In this document: positions 13,430 to 25,121 of the stretch, in pieces | How positions within the stretch are numbered: the stretch's first letter is position 1 | Layout: the number at the start of each line of letters is the position of its first letter | Source: Sepiola atlantica | Lineage: Eukaryota; Mollusca; Cephalopoda; Sepiida; Sepiolidae | DNA length: 64,000 bases | Reading direction: 5' to 3' | NCBI GenBank assembly: GCA_963556195.1 | Contig: OY744523.1 | Span: 78,020,445 to 78,084,444 of the forward strand | Notes under the pieces: generated by a model | What the model was told of the DNA's origin: nothing | What the model saw: only the letters and a program-made list of their open reading frames with translations | The model's database searches: none | Position numbers and translations under genes: made by a program

Positions 13430-13700
13430 CAAACGTTTGGTTTGTTTTGTCTGTTTTGTGGCATATCAAACTCTTAACTCATTTAATGTTGAAAAAATAC
13501 CTAATTGTAAAGAATTAGCTAAACACAAATAGCTATTTTAATCATAGATGAAGGGAAAATTTGGGTTCATACTTTTTCACCAAGTATTTAAGTATGTGTA
13601 ACACAATAGATCCGATAAAGTTTGAGTTTTGCATAGCCAATTCAATACTCTGTGATCGATTCGTGTATCCCTCTGGACAAATTTTTGATCCACTCTCAAT
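13430..13700 (+). repeat. Dispersed repeat family B, copy 1
   Basis: Blocks 'tggcatatcaa', 'atttaatgtt', 'ttcatac..tt' and 'tagccaattc' occur in the same order at 34,912-35,125. The shared segment is about 230-260 bp. Its class is unknown. Confidence 0.6.
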
Positions 13701-13910
13701 CATTAACAATCAATCATGTATCTATTATTCTTTAAGTATGCCACTTAATTGTTTCTGTATGAAGAGGATTTTAGTTTCAGTTTTCTTTAGCCATTATTTC
13801 AATTTCATCTAAATTTTCAAAACAGGTTTCTATTCTCAAAAATTCTTCAAATAACTCTTTAAATTGTTTTCAAATCGCAACTTTTTTAGGAGTGTCTAAT
13901 AAATTAATTC

Positions 13911-14240
13911 TATTGTCCTAGTAGAAGACTCATTGTCTTCTTAAAGACAGCTTAGTAGTAAATTAGTAAGTTAGACTTTCAGCTTAGTAGTAAATTAGTA
14001 AGTTAGACCTTCAGCTTATTAGTAAGATAGTAAGTAAGACCTTCAGCTTAGTAATAAATTAGTAAGTAAGACCTTTAACTTAGTAGTAAATTAGTAAGTT
14101 AGACTTTTACCTTAGTAGTAAATTAGTAAGTTAGACCTCCATTAGTTTTATTAATGGAAATATTCCTAAACACATATTGCCATATGTTTTGGGACTATTG
14201 TCTTATTAGAAGACTCATTGTCTTCACAAAAACAGCTTAA
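13911..14240. repeat. 32 bp minisatellite (6 copies) bracketed by a 45 bp direct repeat
   Basis: 'cttagtagtaaattagtaag' starts at 13,951, 13,983, 14,015, 14,047, 14,079 and 14,111, an exact 32 bp period. The array lies between two near-identical blocks (13,911-13,955 and 14,196-14,240), each containing the hairpin GAAGAC-tcatt-GTCTTC. Confidence 0.93.
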
Positions 14241-14264
14241 CTGCAAATTGTTTCATATTAATGT

Positions 14265-14610
14265 GACTAATTTCATTATAGGAATCATTCCTCTAATAGT
14301 GTGAAAGCAGCCAACCCATATTTAAAGCATGATTTTTCCATCTCTTCATGCTTAACTGTAAGGCAAGAGGGATTCTTCAAGGTGCAAGTTGCACTCGTTT
14401 TACCCAAACATACTTATTGTTCATGTGACCAAATACTTTAAGTTTAGTTTCGTCTGATCATAAAATTTAATTCCGCGCCTTATTGCCATATTTTAAATGA
14501 CTTTGTTTTAGCATAATCTAATCTTGCTTTATGATGGCTGCATCTGGGCTGTAATCTAGAAGTCGTGCTTGTTGAAGAGGGCTGGCAACAGACTTTATAG
14601 ATCTGTTTTT
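14265..14610 (-). pseudogene. Tc1-like transposase remnant (catalytic-domain part)
   Basis: Read on the minus strand, broken frames give RLDYAKTKSFKYG-like residues, then ILMIRRN (frameshifted from the usual LWSDET), then KLKVFGHMNNKYVWVKR and TVKH. This order is that of the Tc1 DD34E transposase around its first two catalytic positions: the SDE motif, KxxFG, VW and TVKHGGG. A Tc1 transposase cuts and pastes the element at TA sites. Stops and indels in every frame show it is dead. No terminal inverted repeats were located. Confidence 0.75.
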
Positions 14611-14619
14611 CTCTCTAGT

Positions 14620-15835
14620 TTTGTAGAAATTGTGAAACACAAGCTGCTGCCAAGGTTTTGATTAAATATAACAATAATATTGATAATACAATGACTTTTA
14701 ATGCAGCCTTTTGCATTTATAAAAATAAAAATGTTTGGATAAACTCTTAAAAACTCATTTATATTATTTTGTAAAACATTTTCCTCACTTATGATTAACC
14801 CAGAGAAATGTTCTTTCATGTCACTTATTGAGGATTTCAGAGTTTTTCATTTTAAAGGAACGTACAGCTATGTTATCATGGAAAATTTAATACTATGTTA
14901 GCAAGTAAGCAATTGTTTTTACTCTCGTATTCAGAGACATCTCAAAATAAATATTCTTTGTTTATACCAATGTAGGAAATACAACTACTTTGCCAAGTAG
15001 AGATCAACAAATACTAGGGATTAAATCATAGATCAAAATATAAATTTGCAATAAATTCTGTTCAGAAATTAAAATTATAAACAATGGAAAAAAATCTGAT
15101 GAATTTAGTAAGAAAATATTAAACGGTAGATCTAAAAAGGAATGTTTGTTTTCATTGGGAAATTTAATTATGTAATTCCTTTTTTCTTGTTTTTGTAATG
15201 TCAACTCTGACTCAAAGAATTTATTCCATATCAAAATCTACTTTTCACTAAATCTTGTGATCAGTAAACAGCTGTAATGTATGAAATAAATTGATGAAAA
15301 ACTAGTCAGCTAAAACTATGAGATTTGATATTTGTGAACTAAGCTATGGGAATCATTTATTTAATCAAAGACTTCATGCAAGCTAGAGAAAACCATTCCT
15401 AGATTCTGCATCTGATTTGCTTGAACTTGATTTCTGCTGAGTAAATTCGTTTCTCATCCAATATATTTTCATGTTTGCTTGTAGTGCGATTTGATCTTTA
15501 TGAAAACAATTACTTTTTGAATACAAATCATGAATGAAATTTAAAACCGATGAAAACAACTTAACACAAATATGAATAAAGTTTTGCAAATATGGCCACC
15601 CAGAAATAAGAAACAGAATTGTATTGAAACAGTTTAATTCAACTCATGTTCGTTTCTTCATGAAATCTGTAAAATATCTGTCAAGATAAAGAAACTTTAT
15701 TCTCACCCCTGTTTCCATACTCTCCCCATAAAAGTGTTTTGTATAAAAATGATCACATCACTAAACTACTTTAAACATCTTTATTTCCCATTATTTGGCT
15801 TGTCTTCTCAGTTATTCATTTATTTATCTCTATTT
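14620..15835. other. AT-rich sequence, nothing recognised
   Basis: Short open frames only (for example 14,595-14,819 and 15,004-15,234, minus strand), with no domain signature. Confidence 0.45.
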
Positions 15836-15837
15836 AA

Positions 15838-16405
15838 TATATAAATTTAGCTATGTTTATATATCTGTATGTACAGGATTCACTCCTAAACTTATTAATC
15901 AGTCATTATGAATTTTTTAACATAGCTACTAGGTATAGGCGGTCGTAATGTGGGCTATATTTAGTTTGCAAATGGAGTATAAAGTGTGTGGAAGCCCTTC
16001 GTGAACATTTAGATACCTCCGATTTTTGTGAAAATTTAACAATATATATTAGACATAATTTAATAAATATCCCCTGAATTTTAGTTTCTTTGTAGCATTT
16101 TAAAGCGTTATAAGGCGGCATTTGAAAATTGAAATATTTCACATTTGCATTGAATTTGATCCATAGTCATTAGACACTAATTAAGCAAAATTCCCTGGAT
16201 TTCAGTTTCTTCTTTAAGCTTTAAATTTGCGACATTTTCTAGAATCAAAATTATGTAATGGATTTTGATCAAAATTAGAATAAAGATTTTAGACATAAGG
16301 CTTAGGATCATTTTGTCTTGATTTTAATCTTCGTAAGAGGATATAAAAGTGGTGCAAAACTGTTATGTTAAGAGAATTTATTTTACCTGTCATGGCGCGG
16401 GTATT
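15838..16405 (+). repeat. Dispersed repeat family A, copy 2
   Basis: Starts around 'aggattcactcctaaac' and ends around 'acctgtcatggcgcgggta'. It aligns with the inverted copy at 9775-10,345 and with 38,035-38,635. At its 3' end the counterpart of the 47 bp satellite unit is present once only. Confidence 0.8.
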
Positions 16406-16419
16406 TTTTTAGCATTATT

Positions 16420-17020
16420 ATAAGAAAATGTCAATAGATATTAGAAATCTTCAAAAATTAATTCAGATAAAAACATGAATATCAATCTCAGGATCATAAG
16501 ATACCTTTCAAAACTTTCAAAGAGAAAGCATAAAATAAAAAGATATCTGAATTATGAAGATGAGGAAAATTTACAGCATTTATTATTTCAGTAGTTTTTC
16601 TGAGAGAAACTATTGCTGCATATTAAATTAATTTCCTGATTTCTTTTTTCACTTTACTCAAATGTTGTGCTAAAATATTTGTTAGTTCTGTTCTATAGCA
16701 GCATCCCTGCACACAGAATGAGCTGGAAGACTGTTTATGTAGAATTAGTTTCCTCTATATGTGGTATGGGTTCAGCTCCTGGACTGGTCATCTCTGTATA
16801 ATGAACTGCACATTTCTGAACAGAAAATAGAAGGACATCTCTGTACACATATTGTGCTGGTCAACTCCATATCTAGAATGAGTTGAACTTCCTTAAAAGT
16901 ATAGTTGAGAATGAAGTATGATGATGAAAATTAATGAAATAATCCCCAAAACTAAAGAGCAATATAAAAGCAATTATGCAAATTGTAATCCAAAAAATGT
17001 GTTGCTGATAAAACAATGTA
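16420..17020. other. AT-rich sequence, nothing recognised
   Basis: No supported feature. A weak near-duplicate of 'tctgtacacatattgtgctgg'-type wording occurs at 16,690-16,870. Confidence 0.4.
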
Positions 17021-17067
17021 TATTAAAAAAGAATTGGATGGAAAACATAAGAGGCTGTAAATTAGTG

Positions 17068-17147
17068 TTGTTTAAAAGAATAATTTCATTCAACTGTATT
17101 GTATAATAAAATACAATACAGTTGAATGAAATTATTCTTTTAAACAA
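17068..17147. repeat. Perfect 36 bp inverted repeat, 8 nt loop
   Basis: Arm 17,068-17,103 is the exact reverse complement of 17,112-17,147. The loop is 'taataaaa'. The transcript would form a long perfect stem. Confidence 0.97.
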
Positions 17148-17293
17148 GTTAAAAAGTTTCAGACTGATTTCTTCTGTATTGGTATTTCTTCCTTTGTTTC
17201 CCCTCAGCGATTTAAGTGTTGTTTTAGTGTCTGTAGTGTTATCTAATATTGTTTGATATTCTTCAACAGAATGAATATTTCCTCTCAAACATG

Positions 17294-17334
<41 letters not shown>

Positions 17335-17335
17335 G
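17294..17335. repeat. (ATC)n microsatellite
   Basis: About 13 uninterrupted trinucleotide units, read as poly-Met on the minus strand. Confidence 0.97.
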
Positions 17336-17392
17336 GTTTAACGTATGTTATTGCATGCTTGCATGTGTTGGACTGCTTTTAGAAATTAACTT

Positions 17393-17783
17393 CTAAATGA
17401 ACCTATCTCTGTCCAGGTCTTTATTTATCACTCTTTCTCTCAAATTACTCCCTATCACATCCTCCCGTGTTTTCCTTGGCCTTCCTCTGTGAATTGAACC
17501 TGGTACCTCAGCTGTTCTACATCTACTGACCCAAGAACTCTCATCCATTCTTTCAACGTGACCATACCAACGAAGCCTCCTGTTCTGCATGCATCTCCCT
17601 ATACTGTCCAGATTTAATCTTCTTCTGAGCTCATCAAATCTAAGCCTGTCTTTACATTACACATCCATCAAATCATACTCATATCATTTCTCTTCATACA
17701 ACACATATCCTCAACCCTCATTGTCCAGGTTTCACTTCCATAGATCATCACACTGTATACACATGCCTGAAGTTTTTTCTAAC

Positions 17784-17800
<17 letters not shown>
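17393..17800 (-). pseudogene. LINE reverse transcriptase C-terminal fragment
   Basis: On the minus strand the sequence encodes the block VMIYGSETWTMRVED (near 17,695-17,760). Then comes an open frame at 17,393-17,590 beginning MQNRRLRWYGHVERMDESSW and continuing RGRPRKTREDVI. RLRWxGHVxR followed by GRPxxTW is a well-known C-terminal tail of animal LINE polymerases. Only the end of the RT is present, so this is a 5'-truncated insertion. It is the best-preserved relative of 2275-2505. Confidence 0.85.
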
Positions 17801-18263
<463 letters not shown>

Positions 18264-18381
18264 AGTAAATTACGTGTACAACAGAATGGTAGGATTAATT
18301 TTAGAGGAAGCATTATTAAAATCAATGAAACAGACGAGTGGGGAAAAAAAAAAAAGGAAAATTGTTAAAATTACCTTAAGG

Positions 18382-18383
<2 letters not shown>

Positions 18384-18440
<57 letters not shown>
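18384..18440. repeat. (TA)n tract
   Basis: About 28 TA units. Confidence 0.97.
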
Positions 18441-18443
<3 letters not shown>

Positions 18444-18876
18444 CAACTCGGCTGATATTGATGCAAAGTGCATTAGTGTTGAGATTGTGTTTGCATTTGA
18501 TACAGGTTGATTCAGCAAATAATTGCTGTAAAAGTTTGTTAAATATTCAAGGTAGATTAGTTTAAAAGAGTAATCAGGTTGTTCATATAAGTAGCAAATT
18601 GTATAAAAGCTGAATGATTAATAATCAAGGTAAATAACTTAGATCTTCATTGTTAAAAAAGAAATACAAAGAATCAACTGCAAAAAAGAAGATATCATTA
18701 ATTATTAGAAAAAAATGAATGAAATCGTGTCCATTCGGGTGTGTCCAAGTGGAAGAGAAGTTTCTTCAAGTCTGTACAAAGTGAAGAGACCATTTTGATA
18801 GAACTCTGTCACAGTCAGCAAGCAAGGCCATTGCGAAGTCCGATTTGACATTAAGCCAATGGACATTTTCTGTTTG

Positions 18877-19059
18877 TTATGCTTTGCAAGTGTACTCATC
18901 CATCTCTCTGTCACTTGGTATGGCTGCAGTGATAAAGTCATAAGACGTTAACTTCCATGGGTTCTGAAAACTGATATAAATGCAGGCAAACATCAAAAGA
19001 ACTCCAAGAGACATTAGCCCAGTTGTCATTTGATTTTGAGGAATCACAAGTTTTGGCAA
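18877..19059 (-). CDS. Weak exon candidate with a signal-anchor-like segment
   Basis: A 60-residue minus-strand frame contains a hydrophobic run (GLMSLGVLLMFACIYISF) preceded by a short polar N-terminus and followed by polar residues. That is the layout of a type II membrane anchor. A second open frame overlaps downstream (18,705-18,941). No catalytic domain follows and no clear splice donor was identified. Hydrophobic frames are common in T-rich DNA, so confidence is low. Confidence 0.18.
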   Translation of the reverse strand: MPKLVIPQNQMTTGLMSLGVLLMFACIYISFQNPWKLTSYDFITAAIPSDREMDEYTCKA

Positions 19060-19870
19060 TTGCCATTAATATCAGTTTGTTCATTTCTTTCTTCAAGTTG
19101 ATTCACTTCTCTCATCTACATTTCCTTTTGACGTATGGCTGGGTTAGCATGTATCTATACAAATGGAATGCCATTTCTTTATATACATATGTGTGTGTGC
19201 GTGTTTTGTATGTGTGCGTGAGTGTATGCATCATACACACCCATATTGTTATATAATAAAATAAAATTATCCACAAAAAATGCTCTTATGATCTGTGAAT
19301 GTGCCCACACAAACACTTTCTCATGTAATGAAAACTCTTTGAACAGCAAATGTTAGTTTGTCAATTGCAAGGAAAAACATTTGTGGTTTAATTTCTATAA
19401 GGAGCAACATATATAGATTCTTACTATCCTAATATCCTATGAAATGGGCTTTCTATGCTTTTTTCTATATTTTGTACAAACTTTATTGAGTAAATCCAAT
19501 AAATATGAAGAAATTCTGGTAGTCTTGGGTTCTTGATCCTTAAAAAAAATAAAACCAAAAATTTCAACGTTCATTTCTTAGGTTTACATTGAATTTATTT
19601 TAATAACTCACACTGCTAAGAATCGCAGTTTCAAATTTTCTGTAAGTGGAAAAGATCTATTTGCTTTGAAAATCAGAATTTGAAATATGAATTTTGACCC
19701 GAGTTTAATGAAATCTAATTTACGGTTCAAAAGATATTAAACGAAAGTGTAACTTCATGTAAAACAATGCACTTTTACTGAAAGAAAATTGAGAAGAAAT
19801 AATTTTTAAAATATAGTGTTTCACCGTTTTCCACATGTTTTTGCGATTCCAAATAAAATTACAAACTATT
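19060..19870. other. AT-rich sequence, nothing recognised
   Basis: A short TG-rich block at 19,185-19,225 is the only feature. Confidence 0.4.
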
Positions 19871-19883
19871 GGAAAGTTATCTA

Positions 19884-19901
19884 CCCCTCTCTCTCTGTCT
19901 C

Positions 19902-19955
<54 letters not shown>

Positions 19956-19957
19956 AG
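19884..19957. repeat. (CT)n microsatellite
   Basis: Interrupted CT run with TGT interruptions at its 5' side. Confidence 0.97.
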
Positions 19958-19959
19958 TA

Positions 19960-20505
19960 AGAATAGAACATACTTTTATTGCTATATTAGAATACTGAGT
20001 ATCCCAAAAGTCAGAATACCCTCACTGGTAGTCTCTTATTTTTATCTCTTTGACGAAAACACCTTATATAGAATTTTTTTTTAATTCTAGAGTTACTAAC
20101 AAGATCCTCCTGACACAAAGACTCTTGTGAATAGTGTCATCAACTTTGATACTTGTTGGTCAATGTAGGCCTTAACGTTTGTACAGAAATATAAAATTAA
20201 CCACGGATTCCTGTACTCGAAAATGATACATAAGATCGATGCTCACTGATTTTGCTATTTATTTTTAATAAGGCTTTTCAAAGTTCAGCTTTTAATATCT
20301 GGTCGACAAAATAAAGAATTCTCAGAAGATAGTTTTTTGTTTTAATTTAGTAGCATTACTTTTAGGTGAGCATAAATAAAATAAACAAACAATTAAGAAT
20401 AATGATAACAATGTAACTTATTTATACTGTGGGGTAATGTTTTTTTATTTTTTATTATTTGTACTCACTAGGAGTTCTCATACAGATCATTATCAGAGAT
20501 TACTC
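19960..20505. other. AT-rich sequence, nothing recognised
   Basis: No supported feature. Confidence 0.4.
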
Positions 20506-20512
20506 ACTGATA

Positions 20513-20712
20513 ATAACCGGTGGTGTTCCCTGGAGTCTGGGTGACAACAAATCTACCCAGATTTCCAGTGCTCTCCACCACTTGGAAAATGAGTTTGCGG
20601 TATCGCAACAGCAGCTTACCATTGATTTCTTGCTGACAACGACCACTGGTCTTCTCTGGGATTTGGGTGGCAATAAGCCTCCCCAAGGTCCCAGTACTCT
20701 TCGCACTCATCC
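20513..20712. repeat. Imperfect two-unit tandem repeat, about 123 bp period
   Basis: 'ccggtggtgttccctggagtctgggtgacaac' in the first unit (from about 20,513) pairs with 'ccactggtcttctctgggatttgggtggcaat' in the second (from about 20,636). The second unit is partial. On the minus strand the two units read as related peptides (STGTLGRLIATQIPEKTSG and STGNLGRFVVTQTPGNTTG). This might be the tail of a LINE, but the family is not recognised. Confidence 0.6.
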
Positions 20713-20809
20713 AGTGGAGATCTGGTTAGTGCTTTCCCTCCTCGTTCCTTCTATCCTCCTTGACCCTTCACGACTATTTTGTGTGGCTTCAGCCGAGGCT
20801 CATGTCTTG

Positions 20810-20820
20810 GGGGGGGGGGG
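20810..20820. repeat. G homopolymer
   Basis: An uninterrupted G run of about 10, an error-prone site for sequencing. Confidence 0.8.
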
Positions 20821-21439
20821 CATTATTTTTTTTATTACTATTTTTTATATTTTATATATATATTTTAGATGATGATGACGATGACGATAATGATTTGTTC
20901 ATTATAAATGGACTGAACTGTTTTAAAGCTATGGAAGAAGCCATTAAGAGGACATTAATAACGGAGCTGAGAAGCGATATTTACTTCCTTCCCACCAGGA
21001 AGATGTGGCGCAATTCAGAAAGATCGGGAAAAGATCAGTGCAGCAGAAGGGGAGTGCAGTCTGGCTCTGCAAAATAGCTGTTGGCATTTCCTGGAAGTGC
21101 TGATTCAGGCGATCAGCAATAAACCAAGTCTTACTTAAAATAAAGAAGGTAAAACCTGGGAGGGTGCAACACCTACGACTGAACATACCTTATTGTGACA
21201 ATAGAATGTCTGCTCACCAAATTTGCCAGAATGATCACAGCCGACGAATCAGTCATTCCAAATGAATGGTGGAATATCGACCCTAAGAGGCATCCCAGAA
21301 TAATCTGTCTCGCAAAGCATAGAAGCATGACACAGAAGTATACAAAAATGCATGAGATTCGTTATAGTGGAAACCATGGTAATTTGTTGTTTGGAATTGA
21401 AATAAATTTTTGTGCTAGCAGTTTCATTACTTGTCAGAC

Positions 21440-21442
<3 letters not shown>

Positions 21443-21482
<40 letters not shown>

Positions 21483-21532
21483 TTAATAATTTAATATTCG
21501 TAACTATTATATATATATATATATATATATAT
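21443..21532. repeat. Two (TA)n tracts
   Basis: (TA)n at 21,443-21,478 and again at 21,509-21,532, separated by AT-rich spacer. Confidence 0.95.
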
Positions 21533-21538
21533 TTTAAT

Positions 21539-21697
21539 TACAGAGACATGTACAAAATCTGCGACACTGGCATGTCGATGTTATCGATCAACAGCTGTTA
21601 TAAACTGAAATCTCATCAGACAGAGTTAAAATCGGATCTTCACCTTAGATCATATTTGGAAAGAACAGTGTCACAGATTTTGTACATGTCTGTGTAA
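21539..21697. mobile_element. MITE-like element with 30 bp terminal inverted repeats
   Basis: The first 30 bp (around 'gacatgtacaaaatctg') and the last 30 bp (around 'cagattttgtacatgtc') are reverse complements with two mismatches, enclosing about 100 bp. There is no coding capacity. It lies 14 bp upstream of the Helitron-like array. No target duplication is evident. Confidence 0.65.
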
Positions 21698-22282
21698 ATA
21701 AAAAAATATAATCTCCTCTATAAAGGCAAGTTGTCTGTATGTTTGTCTGTCTGTTTGTATGTTCAGCTTCTCCTCAAAAACTACGCGGCGACATGTCAAA
21801 AAGTTGATATCTTCAGCACCGTACAACACCTGGGATCATAATATCTCAAAATTACAACAAAAAAACATGTTGCTGGGGGTCAACGGGGCCAGTCTTCGGC
21901 AGCGGGTCTGGTTTTTTCAAACTTTTCTAATGTTATTCAGTAGTAATTTGGAAATCAGCCAATGTAATTATGTAATAATAATTTTGTTTTCAACCAACTT
22001 ATTCTTGTGCACGTGACGTCACAGTAATAGGTATATGACGTCATCGTTATAGGTTTTGAATTTTTTTTTCTCTTCAAAATTTATTTTACTTCAACATATT
22101 TTTATACATAACATATAAAAGTGTATTCTTATGTAAAATTCACGAAGTAAGATGATGAGAGTATTCCCGAATCTATAAACCCACCTCTTAGGGGTCCATG
22201 GGGCATATTTCATCGGGGGGGGGGGAGGCTTTTCAGTTATTTTTCATTATATTTTATAGTAATGAAACAAGAAAAAAAGAAG

Positions 22283-22655
22283 AATTTGACAAGTACACGT
22301 TTACAGTGACCCGTTGGGTCAGAACCACTCTATATATGTATAAAAAAAGAAAAAAAGAATTTAACAAGTACACGTTTACAGTTACCCGTTGGGTCATAAC
22401 TACTCTATATATGTATAAAAAAAGAAAAAAAGAAGAATTTAACAAGTACACGTTTACAGTGACCCGTTGGGTCATAACCACTCTATATATGTATAAAAAA
22501 AGAAAAAAAGAAGCATTTAACAAGTACACGTTTACAGTGACCCGTTGGGTCATAACCACTCTATATATGTATAAAAAAGAAAAAAAGAATTTAACCAGTA
22601 CACGTTACCAGTGACCCGTTGCGTCATAACCACTCTATATATGTATAAAAAAGGT
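22283..22655. repeat. 73-78 bp tandem repeat, 5 copies, in Helitron-like element 1
   Basis: Each unit contains 'aagtacacgtttacagtg', the palindrome TGACCC-gtt-GGGTCA, 'actctatatatgtata' and an A/G-rich tail. Length changes in the A-run account for the variable period. The long open frames here are just the repeat read through. Confidence 0.95.
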
Positions 22656-23245
22656 GATTCTACAATATAGGACCCGGAGGCTTCTGCAGAATAGGGACCA
22701 TGGGTGCTTCTACAGTATAGGACCCAGCACCGGGGGTGCTTCTACCATATAGAACCCGGAGGCTTCTACAGAATGAGGACAATGGGTGCTTCTACATTAT
22801 AGGGACCAGAGGTGCTTCTACAGTATAGGACCCAGCACCGGGGGTGCTTCTACAATATTAGAACATAGAGGCTTCTGCAGAAAAAGGAACATGGGTGCTT
22901 CTCCAGTATAGGGACCAGGGGTGCTTCTACAGTATATGACCCAGCACAAGGGGTGCTTCTACATTTTAGGACCCTGAGGCTTCTGCAGAATAGGGACAAT
23001 GGGTGCTTCTCCAGTATAGGGACCAGGGGTGCTTCTCCAGTATAGGGACCTGGGGTGGTGCTTCTAAAGTATCACGGCCCGCCAGGAATGTTGGTGCTTC
23101 TATAGTATAACGGTCCCTAGAAATATTGGTGCTTCTGAAGTATAACGGTTTCACCCCAGGAATGTTGGTGCTTCTAAATTATAATGGTCCCTACAAATAT
23201 TGGTGCTTCTAAAGTATAACGGTCCCCCCAGGAATGTTGTTAAAG
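22656..23245. repeat. 'gtgcttctacagtata' minisatellite in element 1
   Basis: Units of about 35-45 bp built from 'ggtgcttctacagtatagg' plus 'gacccagcaccggg' or 'gaccaggg'. The same repeat occurs inside elements 2 and 3, which ties the three units to one family. Confidence 0.93.
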
Positions 23246-23269
23246 GATAGCTAAGGAAGTGCGATAACT

Positions 23270-24250
23270 CACGTTTTAAAAAAAAGTTGGGGGGGCCTGG
23301 AGTGATTAAGGGGTCGGGGAAAATTTTAGGGGTCAGGCCGGACTTTTAAGGGGTCAGGCCAAATTTTTTTGTTTTTTTTTGTTTTGAAGTCAAAATATTT
23401 CTGAGGGTTGGGGGAGAGTGAAAAACAAGTTGGGAATGGGGGCTGGAGAGATTGAGGGGTCGGGGAAATTTTTTGGCGTCAGGCCGAACTTTTTAGGGGT
23501 CAGGCTAAATTTTTTTGTTTTTTTGTTTTTAACTCAAAATATTTCTTAGGGTTGAGGGAGAGTGAAAAACAAGTTGCGAGGGGGCCTGGAGTGATTAAGG
23601 GGTCGGGGAAAATTTTAGGGGGTGGCCAGACTTTTTAGGGGTCAGGCCAAATTTTTTTTTTTTTTTGGTTTTGAACTCAAAATATTTCTCAGGGTTGTGA
23701 GAGAGTGAAAAATTAGTTGGGATGGGGGACTGGAGAGATTGAGGGGTCAAGGAAAATTTTAGGGGTCAGGTTGTACTTTTTAGGGGTCAGGCTAAATTTT
23801 TTTGTTTTTTTTTGTTTTGAACTCAAAATATTTCTCAGGGTTGGGGGAGAGTGAAAAATTAGTTGGGTGTGGGGGCTGGAGAGATTGAGGGTTCCTGGAA
23901 AATTTTAGGGGTCAGGTCAAACTTTTTAGGGGTTAGGCCAAATTTTTTTCTATTTTTTTGGCTTTTAACTCAAAATATTTCTCAGGGTTGGGAGAGAGTG
24001 AAACATTAGTTGGGATGGGGGGCTGGAGAGATTGAGGGGTCGGGGAAAATTTTAGGGGTCAGGCCGAACTTTTTAGGTGTCAGGCCAATTTTTAAAAGAT
24101 TTTTTTGTTTTGAACTCAAAATATTTCTCAGGCTTGGGGAAGAGTAAAACAAAATTGGGGGGTGCGGCTTGAGATATTATGGGTCGGGGAAAATTGTAGG
24201 GGTCGGGCCAAACTTTTTAGGGGGTCGGGCGAAATCTTTTTGTTTTTTTG
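23270..24250. repeat. About 146 bp tandem repeat, roughly 7 copies, in element 1
   Basis: Units start at 'ggctggagagattgagggg' and continue through 'attttaggggtcaggcc', a T-run and 'aactcaaaatatttctcagg'. Starts lie near 23,284, 23,437, 23,581, 23,719, 23,869, 24,016 and 24,163. One strand is strongly G/T-rich. Confidence 0.93.
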
Positions 24251-24270
24251 CACTTAAAATATTTCATAGG

Positions 24271-24845
24271 TAAGTATATAGTATGCACACCGGAGCGGCG
24301 ATAGGTACGAATATAGTATGCGCACTGGGGCGCCGATAGGTATGTATATAGTATGTGCACCGGGGTGGCAATAGGTACGTGTATAGTAGTGCATAGTGGT
24401 GGTGATAGGTACTATATAGCATGAGCACAGGGATGGCAGTAAGTACGTATATAGCACGCACCCCAAGGCGGCGATAGGTACGTATTTAGCACGCGCACTG
24501 GGGCGGCGATAGGTACATATTTAGCATTTGCATCAGGCCGGCGATAGGGATGTATTTAGCATTTGCACCGGGGCGGAGATAGGTATGTATGTAGCATTTG
24601 CAACGGGGCGGCGATAGGTACTATGCAGCATTCGCACTGGGGCAGCGATAGGTACTTATGTAGCATTTGCACCGGGCAGCGATAGGTACTTATGTAGTAT
24701 GCATACCGGGGCGGCAATAGGTACTTATATAGTATGTGCCCCGGGGCGGCGATAGGTACGTATATTGTATGTGCATAGATATGTATAAAGGTGATAGATA
24801 TGTATAAAGTATGAACACCGGGGCGGAGATAAGTACCTATATAGA
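24271..24845. repeat. 35-36 bp GC-rich minisatellite in element 1
   Basis: The unit is close to 'gataggtacgtatatagtat' plus 'gcgcaccggggcggc', repeated about 16 times with variation. Confidence 0.93.
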
Positions 24846-25121
24846 AGGCGCAGATAGATGTAGTACTTTTTATAGAAATATGTCATACTATTGCCCTGGG
24901 CAACGTAGGAGAAATGGTAGGGAAGAAGCAGCTTTCGCAAAAGGCAAAATTAGAAAGTAGTGGTGAAATGGGGCGATCAGGGAAGAGAAAGGTAGAAAGA
25001 TAAAGAGACGGCTATAGAGGAGGGGGAGAAATAGAAGTTTGAATATAAAGATGTTACACACGCGATTTTTCTTCAATTATATGTCTTTATGACCCCGAGC
25101 AACGCCGGGTAGCCTCGCTAG

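Larger units (their letters stand above)
21712..25121 (+). mobile_element. Helitron-like element 1 (3410 bp, non-autonomous)
   Basis: The 5' end is TCTCCTCTATAAAGG, then a 250 bp conserved block that ends in the 'gaaatcagccaatgtaat' region. Four successive tandem arrays follow, then a short unique segment. The 3' end is 'ccccgagcaacgccgggt' plus CTAG. Its hairpin is weaker than in elements 2 and 3 because of the GAG change. The 5' block is clearly more diverged from the other two than they are from each other, so it is probably the oldest unit. Confidence 0.78.

Noticed and set aside
22198..22614. 138-codon plus-strand frame and a 101-codon minus-strand frame
   Set aside because: Both are readings of the 73-78 bp tandem repeat, whose period is often divisible by three. 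They have no protein features.
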